DNA of 64,000 bases from Acinetobacter wuhouensis (GCF_001696605.3 NZ_CP031716.1:1922001-1986000); one strand, 5' to 3'. Counted from the stretch's first letter, positions 47,377 through 56,558 are shown. Numbers and translations: made by a program. Notes: generated from the sequence alone by a model not told the origin.

Positions 47377-48303
47377 ATGATGTCAAAAAATCTTGCTACA
47401 TTGATCGGCTTCAGTGCAATTTTGCAGTGGTCATCGATTGTGGGTTTATTGAAAAAAATCAGTTTCAGTATTGGTGCTGATCTTGCCGTTATGTTGATGT
47501 ACACACTCAGTACCATCATTTTATTGGTTTTTTTTAAAATTCCAGATTTAAAACTTATTTCAAAGAAATATTTAGTTTTTTCAACACTACTTTTTGTAGT
47601 TTATGAATTATGCTTCTCGTATGCGATTGCGCTTGCACAGACGGCACAGCAAGCAATTGAAGTCAGTCTAGTCAATTATCTTTGGCCAAGTTTAACAGTT
47701 GTCATGTTGATTTTATTTAAAGAAATTAAATTCAACATCTTCGTTATTATCGGTTTAATGATTAGTTTAAGTGGAATTGTTGTCATACAAACTGGACAAG
47801 GTGATCTGAGTTGGGGAAATATTCTTTCCAATGTTCAAGCCAATCCGATCAGTTATATCTTAGCATTTCTAGGTGCGAGCTTATGGGCGCTGTATTGTGT
47901 TGTCACCAAAAAATATAGCGATGGACACAATCCGATCTCATTCTATTTTATTGCCATTTCATTATTGCTTTGGGTGAAGTATTTACTTAGCCACGAATTG
48001 AGTCTAAATGCGCTACCAGATTTTGATTTGATAACTCTGACTTATATGGCAATCGTATCATTGGCTGTTGCACTTGGCTATGCTGCATGGAATATTGGAA
48101 TTATCAAAGGAAACATTACCATACTGGTGACGTTGTCTTATTTTAGTCCAGTCATTTCTACTGTTATTTCGATGTTTATTCTACAGACTACACTCTCAAC
48201 TGAGTTTTGGTATGGCGTCATTTTGGTGACAATGGGTTCATTTGTTTGTTGGATTTCGACCAATTGGCAACTCCTTAAAAGCAAAATATTGAAAAGCGCT
48301 TAA
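47377..48303 (+). CDS. yddG: YddG-type aromatic amino acid exporter (DMT), 308 aa
   Basis: The ten-helix DMT protein starts with ATLIGFSAILQWSSIVGLLKKISFSIGADLAVMLMYT and contains QQAIEVSLVNYLWPSLTVVM, which are characteristic of YddG, an exporter of aromatic amino acids. A second EamA repeat ends with TILVTLSYFSPVIST. It is a single gene convergent with another DMT exporter. The start could be the second ATG (47380). Confidence 0.85.
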   Translation: MMSKNLATLIGFSAILQWSSIVGLLKKISFSIGADLAVMLMYTLSTIILLVFFKIPDLKLISKKYLVFSTLLFVVYELCFSYAIALAQTAQQAIEVSLVNYLWPSLTVVMLILFKEIKFNIFVIIGLMISLSGIVVIQTGQGDLSWGNILSNVQANPISYILAFLGASLWALYCVVTKKYSDGHNPISFYFIAISLLLWVKYLLSHELSLNALPDFDLITLTYMAIVSLAVALGYAAWNIGIIKGNITILVTLSYFSPVISTVISMFILQTTLSTEFWYGVILVTMGSFVCWISTNWQLLKSKILKSA

Positions 48304-48344
48304 TCATTCAAAATTCGAATTTAGCAATAATATTTATATTTTGA

Positions 48345-49232
48345 TTAAGCCCAAATCACCAATATTGCTGCGATTACAACCAGAACTAAGCCAAGGTGTT
48401 CTGTTTTAGCAAGTTTTTCTTTAAAGAAATACATTGAAATGAGTAAGCTGAATAGAATTTCAATCTGCCCTAAAGTTTTAACAATTGCGACGGATTGCAT
48501 ACTCATGGCTGTAAACCACCCAAGTGAAGCCAAGAAGCTACAGACACTTACTTTAAATGTCAGCCCTATTTTTCGCCACATTGCTATTAATGTTTTCCGG
48601 CTAAATAAGATCAAATAAACCAACATGCCAATGCATTGAAATCCAATAATACTTAAAAGTACCCATGAAGCACGATGTATATAAGGCAAATTTGTTAATT
48701 CTAAACTCGCTTCACGAACCAATAATGATGTAATGGCAAAACACAATCCACTCCCCATTCCGATTGCTAAAGTAGAGAGTGAAATAGGTTCTTTATTTCT
48801 GCCTTTACTCAATAGAAATACAGCTAAGCCACCTAAACCAACGCCGAACCATCCATAAGCTGTGAGATGATCACTTAATAAAGTCGTGGCGATAATTGCA
48901 GCAAAAATCGCTTCACTTTTTGCTAGACCGACACCAATCGCGTAATTTTTTTGTTTAAATAGTTGTACCATTAGTGCCGTTGCAGCAATTTGGCTCAGTC
49001 CTGCAATGACAATATAAATCCAAAAATATGTGGTGAATTTAACCTGTGTTTGAATGGGTTGAAAATGATATAGCAATGAAATATATAAAATTGCGAAAGG
49101 AAAACCAAATATAAATCGCGCTAAAGTTACGCCGTAAACATCAACTGATTGACTGAGTTGTTTTTGAAATGCATTTCGCCAAGCCTGCATAAATGCAGCC
49201 ATGAGCGTAAACAAAATCCAGATTGAAGTCAT
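48345..49232 (-). CDS. EamA/DMT family transporter, 295 aa
   Basis: Ten hydrophobic helices are seen, with the first repeat WILFTLMAAFMQAWRNAFQKQLSQSVDVYGVTLARFIFGFPFAILY and the second GLCFAITSLLVREASLEL. It is not closely like the neighbouring YddG-type protein, so the pair is not a recent duplication. The substrate is unknown. The C-terminus runs straight to the end of the last helix (VLVVIAAILVIWA). Confidence 0.82.
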   Translation of the reverse strand: MTSIWILFTLMAAFMQAWRNAFQKQLSQSVDVYGVTLARFIFGFPFAILYISLLYHFQPIQTQVKFTTYFWIYIVIAGLSQIAATALMVQLFKQKNYAIGVGLAKSEAIFAAIIATTLLSDHLTAYGWFGVGLGGLAVFLLSKGRNKEPISLSTLAIGMGSGLCFAITSLLVREASLELTNLPYIHRASWVLLSIIGFQCIGMLVYLILFSRKTLIAMWRKIGLTFKVSVCSFLASLGWFTAMSMQSVAIVKTLGQIEILFSLLISMYFFKEKLAKTEHLGLVLVVIAAILVIWA

Positions 49233-49336
49233 GATGGAAAGGTGTAACTTTAAAGTGCTTCAATATACACCTTGTAACCCGTCAAATCGAATCAATGTTT
49301 AATATTTTGATGATGTTAGCTCTAGAAAGTAGTTGA

Positions 49337-49951
49337 TTAATTTTTAGTTAAAAAATACGCCTTTTCTACAGCCCTGCGATTCACCAAACCTTGAACCGTC
49401 TGCCCACCAGCTTTGACCCAAACATCAAACTGATTACTCGCCCCTACATAATCCGAAGCATTTAATAACTTTAACAATGTCGAATTCCGAAACGCACCAA
49501 TTCCAATGTTATAAGTCAGCGAAACCAATGCATCAAATTGATGCTGATTTAAAGGTACTTTAACTGCTGTACTGACAGTCTGCTCAAAACGTTTAAGATC
49601 ATGTTGCATAAAGCTTTGGGCTTGTTCAAGTGTACAAAGATCACCATATTGAACCGTTTTACCATTTGGGTAAATTGTTGTCCCATAACCAATCGTACAA
49701 ACTCCAGTACCATCATCATAAGCTTGTAGTTCCAAACCTTCAAAACCACAAATCAGCGCAATCCCTTTAGGGCTGACATATTTAAAATGATGAATTTCTG
49801 AATCTTGCGCAAAGCCTATATCTTCATTTGTACTATGATCAATAGCTACCGCTATATCATCTGAATGTTTAGATTTATTTTTCTTATTCTGTAGTTCATG
49901 CAATACCGTATTTGCGACAGTCGAAATTAATTTAGACCAAAATGATTTCAT
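49337..49951 (-). CDS. GH24 lysozyme (phage-type endolysin) without phage neighbours, 204 aa
   Basis: The T4-type catalytic triad is complete with exact spacing: E71, D80 and T86 in GFEGLELQAYDDGTGVCTIGYG. The C-terminal NQHQFDALVSLTYNIGIGAFRNSTLLKLLN is the family's second signature. It cleaves peptidoglycan. The first ~55 residues are a polar extension not found in minimal endolysins, with an amphipathic start (MKSFWSKLISTVANTVLHEL) that may bind membranes or act as a weak export signal. No holin, spanin or other phage gene is adjacent. Confidence 0.85.
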   Translation of the reverse strand: MKSFWSKLISTVANTVLHELQNKKNKSKHSDDIAVAIDHSTNEDIGFAQDSEIHHFKYVSPKGIALICGFEGLELQAYDDGTGVCTIGYGTTIYPNGKTVQYGDLCTLEQAQSFMQHDLKRFEQTVSTAVKVPLNQHQFDALVSLTYNIGIGAFRNSTLLKLLNASDYVGASNQFDVWVKAGGQTVQGLVNRRAVEKAYFLTKN

Positions 49952-50058
49952 GGTACTTGCTCAAACAGATCAAAGTTGAATATTGATAGCAATAAATTGA
50001 ATCCTGAATGATTCAATAAAGATAGTGTATTTTAGTTTCTTGAATGGCGACCTAAAAT

Positions 50059-50487
50059 TTAGCCAAATGGTATATCTACTTCCTGTTCAAATATTTGCTC
50101 CTCTTCATTGATCATTAACCCTAAGCTCATCAACTTTTCCGCAAGGATATAATCAGGCTCGAAATACAGTGCTGTGGGTGTGAACATAAGTGGTACATTT
50201 CGATGTCCCAAGTAATAAGCCGCTCTCAAAAGATCGAAATTATTTTTAGACAAAACTTTCATTAATTGCTTTGGTTTAGCTTCTATAGATAAATTATCAA
50301 TACGTCCAACCAATTTAAAAGAACTTGCACATAAATCGTCTAGATATTGAAAAAATGCACCATGATTATGCTTGATATTTAAATCCGCACAAAGATAGTG
50401 CTTTCTACGAATGCTATGGATAGGCATTATTTCTTTAATCTTATTCAAGACTTTAGTTTTGCTATTAATTTTTTTATATATTTTCAT
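50059..50487 (-). CDS. orphan UreE-like protein with altered metal site, 142 aa
   Basis: The C-terminal half reads as the peptide-binding and metal domain of urease chaperone UreE: EAKPKQLMKVLSKNNFDLL, RAAYYLGHRNVPLMFTPTALYFEPDYILAEKLMSLGL. In UreE the motif is YHLGNRHVP, with the last His binding nickel at the dimer interface; here it is Asn97, and a His stands two residues earlier (GH95RN). The His-rich C-terminal tail of nickel-storing UreE is absent. No urease genes are near. I chose the ATG at 50487 (MKIYKK, as in UreE) over 50505. It is probably a diverged paralogue with a new or lost function. Confidence 0.65.
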   Translation of the reverse strand: MKIYKKINSKTKVLNKIKEIMPIHSIRRKHYLCADLNIKHNHGAFFQYLDDLCASSFKLVGRIDNLSIEAKPKQLMKVLSKNNFDLLRAAYYLGHRNVPLMFTPTALYFEPDYILAEKLMSLGLMINEEEQIFEQEVDIPFG

Positions 50488-50866
50488 CTTTATCCATGCT
50501 TTCACACGACTTTATTCTTAAAAAATTGAAACGGAATGACAAAATCATTCACAGTGATCAATGATGATTAAAATAAAAAAGCATAGATCATGCCAATTCT
50601 TGATAATTTTATCATTTAGTGTAATTTTTAATGTTAGTGAAACGTATGTATGCGTTGTCTTTTCATTAAGAAAAAATATGAATATATAAAGCTTCGCAAC
50701 GGAAAAAGAATACTTACAAAATAAAACCATGAAAAAATTATGTGTATTTCACAATATATTGAAATAACACACTTTTAGTCAAATAAATGACAACTACTCT
50801 CAATTGCGAGAAAACTTACAATATGCTATCTATAGGATTATAACGAGATATAAAAGGAGAATATAA
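50488..50866. other. AT-rich divergent region upstream of the usp genes
   Basis: The ~379-base gap holds a dyad ATTTCA-N8-TGAAAT (50746-50751 and 50760-50765) and, closer to the usp start, a plausible promoter TTGCGA (50804-50809) with TATCTA 17 bases later (50827-50832). The rest is AT-rich with no credible ORF. Confidence 0.45.
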
Positions 50867-51331
50867 ATGTCCTATCAACATATCCTTCTCGCAGTAGATG
50901 ACTCTCCTATTTCTTACGCTGCAGTTGAACATGCAGAAAAACTGGCTCTTGCTCTAAACAGTAAAATTACTGTGATGAGTGTAATAGCGGTAGATCCTTT
51001 TAAAGGCGTAGATTTCTATAAAGTTGCACCAGCAGTGACGCAATACTTATTTGAAGCAGAGAAAAATGCACTTGGACGTCTAAAAGATATTCAAGAAACA
51101 CTTATTCATCATGGCGTAAGCACTGTTGAAACGAAAGTTATTCGTGAGCTTCCACCTGCGACAGGAATCCTTGAAGCAGCTGATGAATTAGGTGCTGACA
51201 TCATCATCATGGGTTCTCATGGTCGTACTGGCTTTAAAAAATTCTTCTTAGGAAGTGTTGCACAGGAAGTTCTGGCTATTAGTCCTCTTCCTGTATTGAT
51301 TATTAAATCTGCTCAACATACAGATTCTTAA
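50867..51331 (+). CDS. universal stress protein A family, 154 aa
   Basis: The UspA fold is clear: YQHILLAVDDSPISYAAVEHAEKLA, VIAVDPFK, and the ATP-type loop IIMGSHGRTGFKKFFLGSVAQEVLAISPLPVLII. The GxxG-x9-GS pattern indicates the ATP-binding branch. AGGAG precedes the ATG. It is followed by a second Usp gene 32 bases away; the pair is probably co-transcribed and acts in general stress survival. Confidence 0.92.
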   Translation: MSYQHILLAVDDSPISYAAVEHAEKLALALNSKITVMSVIAVDPFKGVDFYKVAPAVTQYLFEAEKNALGRLKDIQETLIHHGVSTVETKVIRELPPATGILEAADELGADIIIMGSHGRTGFKKFFLGSVAQEVLAISPLPVLIIKSAQHTDS

Positions 51332-51363
51332 ATTTTATTTAAATGATATAAAGGTATATGCAC

Positions 51364-51807
51364 ATGTCTTATCAAAATATTCTTGTTCCAGTAGATGGCT
51401 CTGATATTTCTTTCTCTGCACTAAAACATGCTGCTTCAATTGCAAAAGCACTGGGTAGTAAAGTCACTGCAATTAGTGTAGTTGCAGATGATCCTTTTGC
51501 TGCTGCTGATTTTTACTATTCTCCAGACATGTTAAAAGAATATATTAAAGAAGCAGTTAAAAGCGCTGAAGAAGCTTTAGAAAAAGCGAAAAAAATAGCA
51601 GAAGAAGCTGGTGTTCAAATCGAAACTCAAGTGGTTAGAAATGCTGTTTCTGCTGAAACTGTTACTCAAACTGCTGATTCACTTAAAACTGATTTAATTG
51701 TGATGGGTTCTCATGGTCGTAAAGGCTTCCAAAAATTCTTCCTCGGTAGCTTTGCACAAGATGTCTTGGGACAAACTCAAATCCCAGTTTTAATTGTGAA
51801 ACAATAA
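51364..51807 (+). CDS. universal stress protein A family, second copy, 147 aa
   Basis: It is similar in length and layout to the preceding protein (YQNILVPVDGSDISFSALKHAASIA; LIVMGSHGRKGFQKFFLGSFAQDVLGQTQIPVLIVKQ), so the two are tandem paralogues. It also keeps the ATP-binding loop. The ATG at 51364 is favoured over 51358 by the spacing from AAAGG. It is followed by a strong terminator. Confidence 0.92.
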   Translation: MSYQNILVPVDGSDISFSALKHAASIAKALGSKVTAISVVADDPFAAADFYYSPDMLKEYIKEAVKSAEEALEKAKKIAEEAGVQIETQVVRNAVSAETVTQTADSLKTDLIVMGSHGRKGFQKFFLGSFAQDVLGQTQIPVLIVKQ

Positions 51808-51820
51808 GTTAAAACTATAA

Positions 51821-51850
51821 AAAAACCTCCTTATCATTAAGGAGGTTTTT
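51821..51850. terminator. bidirectional terminator after the usp pair
   Basis: A 13-bp stem AAAAACCTCCTTA / TAAGGAGGTTTTT with a TCAT loop separates the convergent usp and 80-aa genes. Confidence 0.92.
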
Positions 51851-51860
51851 TTATTCAAAA

Positions 51861-52094
51861 TTAATGTGTTGCAATCACTTTGACTAAAATTGTTTGCGTC
51901 TCTTCAAAATCATCATAAATCTGTTTTCGAGTAAGTTCTTTAGATTTGACTTTAAATTCATGATTTTGGTAATGAATCACATTTGGAATTTGATCAAAAT
52001 AATTTCCATCAGCTTCTATACTTTCTTCAAATAAAGGTGTGCCAAGCTGATATTCTTTGCTTTTAAGAACAACATATTTTACTGTCGTTTGCAT
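51861..52094 (-). CDS. hypothetical protein, 77 aa
   Basis: I do not recognise this small protein (MQTTVKYVVLKSKEYQLG...). It is hydrophilic, with no signal, membrane segment or cysteine, and ends TILVKVIATH. The ATG at 52094 has GGAG eight bases upstream; a GTG at 52103 is the alternative start. It is convergent with the usp pair. Confidence 0.6.
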   Translation of the reverse strand: MQTTVKYVVLKSKEYQLGTPLFEESIEADGNYFDQIPNVIHYQNHEFKVKSKELTRKQIYDDFEETQTILVKVIATH

Positions 52095-52622
52095 GATTCG
52101 CACTCCATTTTCATATGCACTTTATTTTTATTTATATCACTTTTTTGCACGCTTCACAGTTAAAAATTCATAAATTCGCCTAGTTATTCTTCATTTAAGC
52201 TTAGAAAAAGAAAATCCACTCTTTTGGAGTGGATTTGCTGATTGTCAATTTTATTATTTTCAATTCTTTATTGTTTTGAAGCTATCTTTTATCAATTATT
52301 GTTACTTTTGAGCTTTATTCTTATCAGTATTTGTTCTTTGTGATTTGATTATGGCAAATGAACATGACAGTAATATTTCAAGTTTCAGCTTTTTTTAAAA
52401 TTTAAACACACACATCGCTTAAAAATAACTTTTATTGATTTTAAACCCTATTGAATACTCTTTATATGATTGAATTAACAATACTTTGTCAGTTCGTTGA
52501 TAAAGATCATTGAACTGATGATTTATGATTTTTCTAAAACTGCATTTCGTAGTAAATGCTTCTATTTTACACACAAATAAAGTATAACTTGTTGAATATT
52601 GGAATTTTAATAGTGTTTTATC
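52095..52622. other. long AT-rich gap with an orphan terminator
   Basis: The ~530-base gap holds no credible ORF on either strand. A strong hairpin AAATCCACTC / GAGTGGATTT (52212-52221 and 52227-52236, loop TTTTG) is followed on the minus strand by a T-rich run, so it looks like the terminator of a minus-strand transcript that starts in 52240-52600, possibly a small RNA. A dyad TCAGTTC / GAACTGA lies near 52489-52518. Confidence 0.45.
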
Positions 52623-53096
52623 ATGATTCGCCAGTGTTGTGACCAGCTTGAAAAATTAGGCTTAAAAATAGCTTTTATTGAAAGTGCCAGTTCTGGCTAT
52701 TTGAGTAGCCAATTTTCAATTTATAAGAGAAGTGGTGCTGATATTTTGCTGGGTGGTTTGGTTAGTTACGACCCTTCTATTAAAATATCAATCCTAAAAA
52801 TAGATGCTCAACTGATTGAAAAATATACGGCTGAATCTACTGAAGTGACTCAAGCCATGGCAATTCAAGGAAAACAATTATTTACCCAAGCGGATTTAGT
52901 TATCAGTTGTACTGGGCTACTCAAGCCTGGTGGTAGTGCTACAATAGAAAAACCTGAAGGAACTTTTTTTATTTCAATCTATTATCAAAATAAGCTCAAT
53001 AACTTTAAATATTTGCTGAATGGAGATTCTCTTTCTCGTTTAAATCAATTGACCACTTTTGTTGCTTCAGAAATGATCAATATTTTAAATAAATAA
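52623..53096 (+). CDS. CinA C-terminal family protein (nicotinamide-nucleotide amidase-like), 157 aa
   Basis: This is a stand-alone CinA-C domain, as in PncC, which removes the amide from NMN. The nucleophile motif usually reads AESCTGG; here it is IESASSG, keeping the Ser after Glu but changing the rest. The later blocks LLGGLVSYDPSIKISIL (YS.. in others) and SCTGLLKPGGSATIEKPEGTFFISI (GIAGPGG in others) are recognisable. Activity is uncertain. Its ATG has no obvious ribosome site. Confidence 0.72.
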   Translation: MIRQCCDQLEKLGLKIAFIESASSGYLSSQFSIYKRSGADILLGGLVSYDPSIKISILKIDAQLIEKYTAESTEVTQAMAIQGKQLFTQADLVISCTGLLKPGGSATIEKPEGTFFISIYYQNKLNNFKYLLNGDSLSRLNQLTTFVASEMINILNK

Positions 53097-53239
53097 GCAG
53101 TTATTTGATTTAAATCATCAATATATACAAATCTCCTACCTCAAAGTCGATATATCTCATTCACTTTTTAACAAAAAAACGGTACATTTTAAAACACGTT
53201 ATAAACAAGTAAATAACATTAATGATTACAGGAAGCGTT

Positions 53240-53716
53240 ATGAAACTTCAATTGGCTTTAATTTCTTCTCTGACTTGTCTAGCTTTGGTCGGTTGTGCAG
53301 GCTCTTATCCTGAACGTGTTGTGACCAAAGGACCATTAATTTGTGAAGCAAATGAAGTCTGCCCTGAACTATCTATGCGTTGGAAAGATGAAGTACGTGA
53401 TGGTTTTAAAATTACTGCTGAAATTAATAATCCGACAAAATATGATATTAAACAATTCGTTTTCTTAGTCGATGGTCAAGCCTATACCTATTCAACTTTA
53501 GACTCATCTAAGTTTGAAAATCAGGTTTCATCAAATTCAATCTTAGTTCCTGTGAGCTTCTTAAATTCTTTCCGTAGCGGTAAAGAAATTTCACTTAAAC
53601 TCGTAACTGATCAAGGTGATGTTGAGCGTTCAATTTTAAAAGCTGATGGTCAAAAATCGTCTGCTTATTTAACTTTCTTGAAAGGTTATACAGGTCAAGT
53701 TCCTGCTGCTCAATAA
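53240..53716 (+). CDS. hypothetical lipoprotein, 158 aa
   Basis: From the ATG at 53240 (AGGA six bases upstream) the protein has a lipoprotein signal with the lipobox LVGC. The mature part is beta-rich (WKDEVRDGFKITAEINNPTKYDIKQFVFLVDGQAYTYSTL), possibly an immunoglobulin-like domain. I do not recognise its function. It is a single gene followed by a terminator and convergent with aroC. Confidence 0.7.
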   Translation: MKLQLALISSLTCLALVGCAGSYPERVVTKGPLICEANEVCPELSMRWKDEVRDGFKITAEINNPTKYDIKQFVFLVDGQAYTYSTLDSSKFENQVSSNSILVPVSFLNSFRSGKEISLKLVTDQGDVERSILKADGQKSSAYLTFLKGYTGQVPAAQ

Positions 53717-53741
53717 TGAGCATTTCAATAAAATAGAATGC

Positions 53742-53772
53742 AAAAAAACCAGACTTAGCGTCTGGTTTTTTA
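53742..53772. terminator. bidirectional terminator between the lipoprotein gene and aroC
   Basis: AAAACCAGA and TCTGGTTTT form a stem around CTTAGCG with T runs on both sides. Confidence 0.88.
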
Positions 53773-53783
53773 TTTAAAACAAA

Positions 53784-54878
53784 TTATTTTGGTTCAATCG
53801 GTGCAAATGGTGCAACGACATCAGCATTCTGCGCACGATGGCGCATAAAGTGATCCATTAATACAATTGCCAACATTGCTTCAGCAATCGGCGTCGCACG
53901 GACACCTACGCAGGGATCATGACGACCTTTGGTTAAAACATCGGTATCTTCACGATCAATATTGATAGTTTTACCAGGTGTGGTAATACTTGCCGTTGGC
54001 TTAAGTGCAATCGCAACACGAATAGTTTGACCGCTTGAAATACCGCCTAAAATACCACCTGCATGATTGGCAAGGAATCCATCTGTGCTAAGTTCGTCAC
54101 GAGTTTCATGCCCAAACTGCCCTGCAACTGCAAAACCATCACCGATTTCAACGCCTTTTACAGCATTAATTCCCATCATGGCATGGGCAATATCTGCATC
54201 TAAACGATCAAATACAGGTTCGCCCCAACCTACTGGTACTTTTTCAGCAAGAATTTCGAGTTTAGCACCGCAACTTGTACCTTGTTCACGCAAAGAAGTC
54301 ACTAAAGCTTCAAAACGTGGCACAGCATCCACATCGCCACAGAAGAATGGATTATTCGGAACTTCATTCCAATCCAATTTTTCAGCAACTTCTGTCCCGA
54401 TTTGCGTTACATGACCACGAATCACGATACCAAATTTTTCAGCAAGGAATTTTTTAGCAATCGCACCTGCAGCGACACGCATTGCAGTTTCACGTGCACT
54501 TGAGCGACCACCACCACGGTAGTCACGGAAACCATACTTTTGCGTATAGGTATAATCTGCATGACCAGGACGGAAAGTTTGTGCAATATTGCCATAATCT
54601 TTGGATTTTTGGTCCGTATTGCGGATCAATAAACCAATCGGTGTCCCTGTGGTTTTGCCTTCAAAAACACCTGAAATGATTTCAACTTCGTCGGGTTCTT
54701 TACGCTGAGTCGCAAATTTTGAAGTCCCAGGTTTACGACGATCTAAATCTTTTTGCAAATCTTCAGCACAAAGCTCAAGACCTGGTGGTACACCATCAAC
54801 GATTGCCATTAAGCCTACGCCGTGAGATTCACCACAAGTCGTTACACGGAAGAGTTGTCCTATACTATTACCTGCCAT
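53784..54878 (-). CDS. aroC: chorismate synthase, 364 aa
   Basis: AroC makes chorismate from 5-enolpyruvylshikimate-3-phosphate with reduced FMN, the last step of the shikimate pathway. [48 protein letters not shown] and the end region [26 protein letters not shown] are family blocks. The ATG at 54878 has AAGGAG eight bases upstream. It lies 12 bases after the prmB stop, so the two form an operon. Confidence 0.96.
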   Translation of the reverse strand: MAGNSIGQLFRVTTCGESHGVGLMAIVDGVPPGLELCAEDLQKDLDRRKPGTSKFATQRKEPDEVEIISGVFEGKTTGTPIGLLIRNTDQKSKDYGNIAQTFRPGHADYTYTQKYGFRDYRGGGRSSARETAMRVAAGAIAKKFLAEKFGIVIRGHVTQIGTEVAEKLDWNEVPNNPFFCGDVDAVPRFEALVTSLREQGTSCGAKLEILAEKVPVGWGEPVFDRLDADIAHAMMGINAVKGVEIGDGFAVAGQFGHETRDELSTDGFLANHAGGILGGISSGQTIRVAIALKPTASITTPGKTINIDREDTDVLTKGRHDPCVGVRATPIAEAMLAIVLMDHFMRHRAQNADVVAPFAPIEPK

Positions 54879-54890
54879 GCTCACGACTCC

Positions 54891-55901
54891 TTAAGCTTGA
54901 ATAGACTGAATAAATAAATCACGGAATGTACGACATTGTTCAGCAGTGAGGGCAAAAATACCAGTACCACCTTTTTGGAACTGCAACCAATAAAAATCAA
55001 TGGTATTGAAGTTTTGTTTCATTGCCCATTCAGAATTACCGACTTCAATGACGATCAAACCATCTTCTGTTAAGTAATCAGGTGCTTGCGCTAACATTTT
55101 ACGCACTAAATCCAAGCCATCTTGACCTGCTGCAAGTGCAAGCTCTGGCTCATGATGAAATTCATCTGGAAGATCCGCCATGTCTTCTGCATCCACATAC
55201 GGTGGATTTGAAACGATCAAATCATATTGATTTTCAGCAGGAATTTTAGCAAACAAATCAGACTCTAAAAGTGCAACTTGATATTGTTTGTCATGGTGTT
55301 CAGTATTGATTGAAGCCACTTCTAAAGCTTCTTTTGAAATATCCGTCGCATCCACTTCTGAGTCTGGGAATGCATAAGCCAAAGCAATCGCAATACATCC
55401 CGAACCTGTGCACATATCTAAAATACGTTGTGGTGTTTTAGGATTTGGGTTTTCAGGTAGGTTATTTACGCCTTCACGTGCTTGACCATTTTCATCTAAG
55501 CAATAAGGCGCAAAACGATTTTCAATTAATTCCGCAATCGGTGAACGTGGAATTAATACGCGCTCATCGACATAAAATGGCTTACCAAAGAAATAAGCCA
55601 AGTTTAATAAATACGATGTTGGAACACGTTCATTGATTCGACGTTCTAAAAGGCTTAAAAATTCAGCTTTTTCACTCGGTAATAATTTAGCATCTAAAAT
55701 TTCATTGTCTGCATTCCAGTCCAAAGACATAGTTTGTAGAACGAGTGCTGAACTTTCAGCAAAATAATCTTCTGTACCTTGACCTAAATGTGCATCGTAT
55801 TGACGTAAAGCTGTAACCCCAAATCGAATAAAATCGCGAATTGTAACAAGGTTTTCAGCAGCTTCCTGTAAATGTTCAGGGCTAATAGTCGGTCGATCCA
55901 C
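54891..55901 (-). CDS. prmB: PrmB, ribosomal protein L3 glutamine N5-methyltransferase, 336 aa
   Basis: The C-terminal methyltransferase has the SAM loop ILDMCTGSGCIAIALAYAFP and the glutamine-methylating motif SNPPYVD; the longer N-terminal domain and the segment ERRINERVPTSYLLNLAYFFGKPFYVDERVLIPRSP are those of PrmB and not PrmC. It methylates a glutamine of ribosomal protein L3. The start is a GTG, with GGAG nine bases upstream. It precedes aroC in an operon. Confidence 0.93.
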   Translation of the reverse strand: MDRPTISPEHLQEAAENLVTIRDFIRFGVTALRQYDAHLGQGTEDYFAESSALVLQTMSLDWNADNEILDAKLLPSEKAEFLSLLERRINERVPTSYLLNLAYFFGKPFYVDERVLIPRSPIAELIENRFAPYCLDENGQAREGVNNLPENPNPKTPQRILDMCTGSGCIAIALAYAFPDSEVDATDISKEALEVASINTEHHDKQYQVALLESDLFAKIPAENQYDLIVSNPPYVDAEDMADLPDEFHHEPELALAAGQDGLDLVRKMLAQAPDYLTEDGLIVIEVGNSEWAMKQNFNTIDFYWLQFQKGGTGIFALTAEQCRTFRDLFIQSIQA

Positions 55902-56012
55902 TTAAGGTTTCTCCAAGGTCATAATTTAAAACGCCTTATGATACCTTGTTTTGCATGACATTTATAAGCATTTACTACAATTTAAATGCAATTCATTTTT
56001 AGACAATCATCA

Positions 56013-56396
56013 TCATAAACGATAAGTCAGTTTCTCTAGCATATTTGCACGGGTTACCGTTTGTTTTAACGCACAATTATAGTATTTCATCGCATAAGTA
56101 TCAGATGCTGATTTTTGACTTTTGCCACATTGTTCACTGCGCATTTTAAGCCATGTTTTTTGATATTTTTTTTGTAGTTTCTTTTCTTTACTCGTATATA
56201 AATCTAAGGTCTTTTTAAACAATGATTTCATACGATCATCTTGATCATTAAATTCAGATTTAATACAACGGGTAATAGAACTTGTACTATTTCCTGCCGA
56301 ATTCATACAACTAATATAATCTGAACTATAGCCGATTGCTTTTGCTTGTATTGGTAATAATAAAGCGAGAGCGATTCCCCAATATTTCATTTGCAT
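56013..56396 (-). CDS. LprI/DUF1311-like secreted protein, 127 aa
   Basis: A signal peptide (YWGIALALLLPIQAKA) is followed by a helical, Cys-containing region: YISCMNSAGNSTSSITRCIKSEFNDQDDRMKSLFKKTLDLY, WLKMRSEQCGKS and MKYYNCALKQTVTRANMLEKL, as in the DUF1311/lysozyme-inhibitor-LprI group. It is probably periplasmic with two disulfides. I chose the ATG at 56396, with GGGG seven bases upstream. It begins a run of small secreted-protein genes. Confidence 0.75.
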   Translation of the reverse strand: MQMKYWGIALALLLPIQAKAIGYSSDYISCMNSAGNSTSSITRCIKSEFNDQDDRMKSLFKKTLDLYTSKEKKLQKKYQKTWLKMRSEQCGKSQKSASDTYAMKYYNCALKQTVTRANMLEKLTYRL

Positions 56397-56558
56397 CAAA
56401 ATTCCCCAATTAAAAATCATTCTTCTAATTTAAAAATAATCTTTCTGAGTTTAAAAGATTTCAAATAAAATTCAATTGATAGGCTTCATTGATCATCACT
56501 TTTACAATTTATTTACACATTCAAATGATAGTCAGGCTCTAAATTTCGATCAAATGTG

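Noticed and set aside
49337..50487. prophage remnant suggested by the lysozyme gene
   Set aside because: No integrase, holin, structural or regulatory phage gene, and no attachment-type repeats flank it; neighbours are ordinary chromosomal genes.
50545..50730. 61-codon hydrophobic frame on the minus strand
   Set aside because: The residues reflect A/T-rich DNA (Phe, Ile, Lys, Asn), there is no ribosome site, and it lies in the usp/UreE-like upstream region.
54067..54414. 115-codon open frame opposite aroC
   Set aside because: It lies wholly inside the strongly conserved aroC gene on the other strand, with no ribosome site; it is a shadow of aroC codon use.
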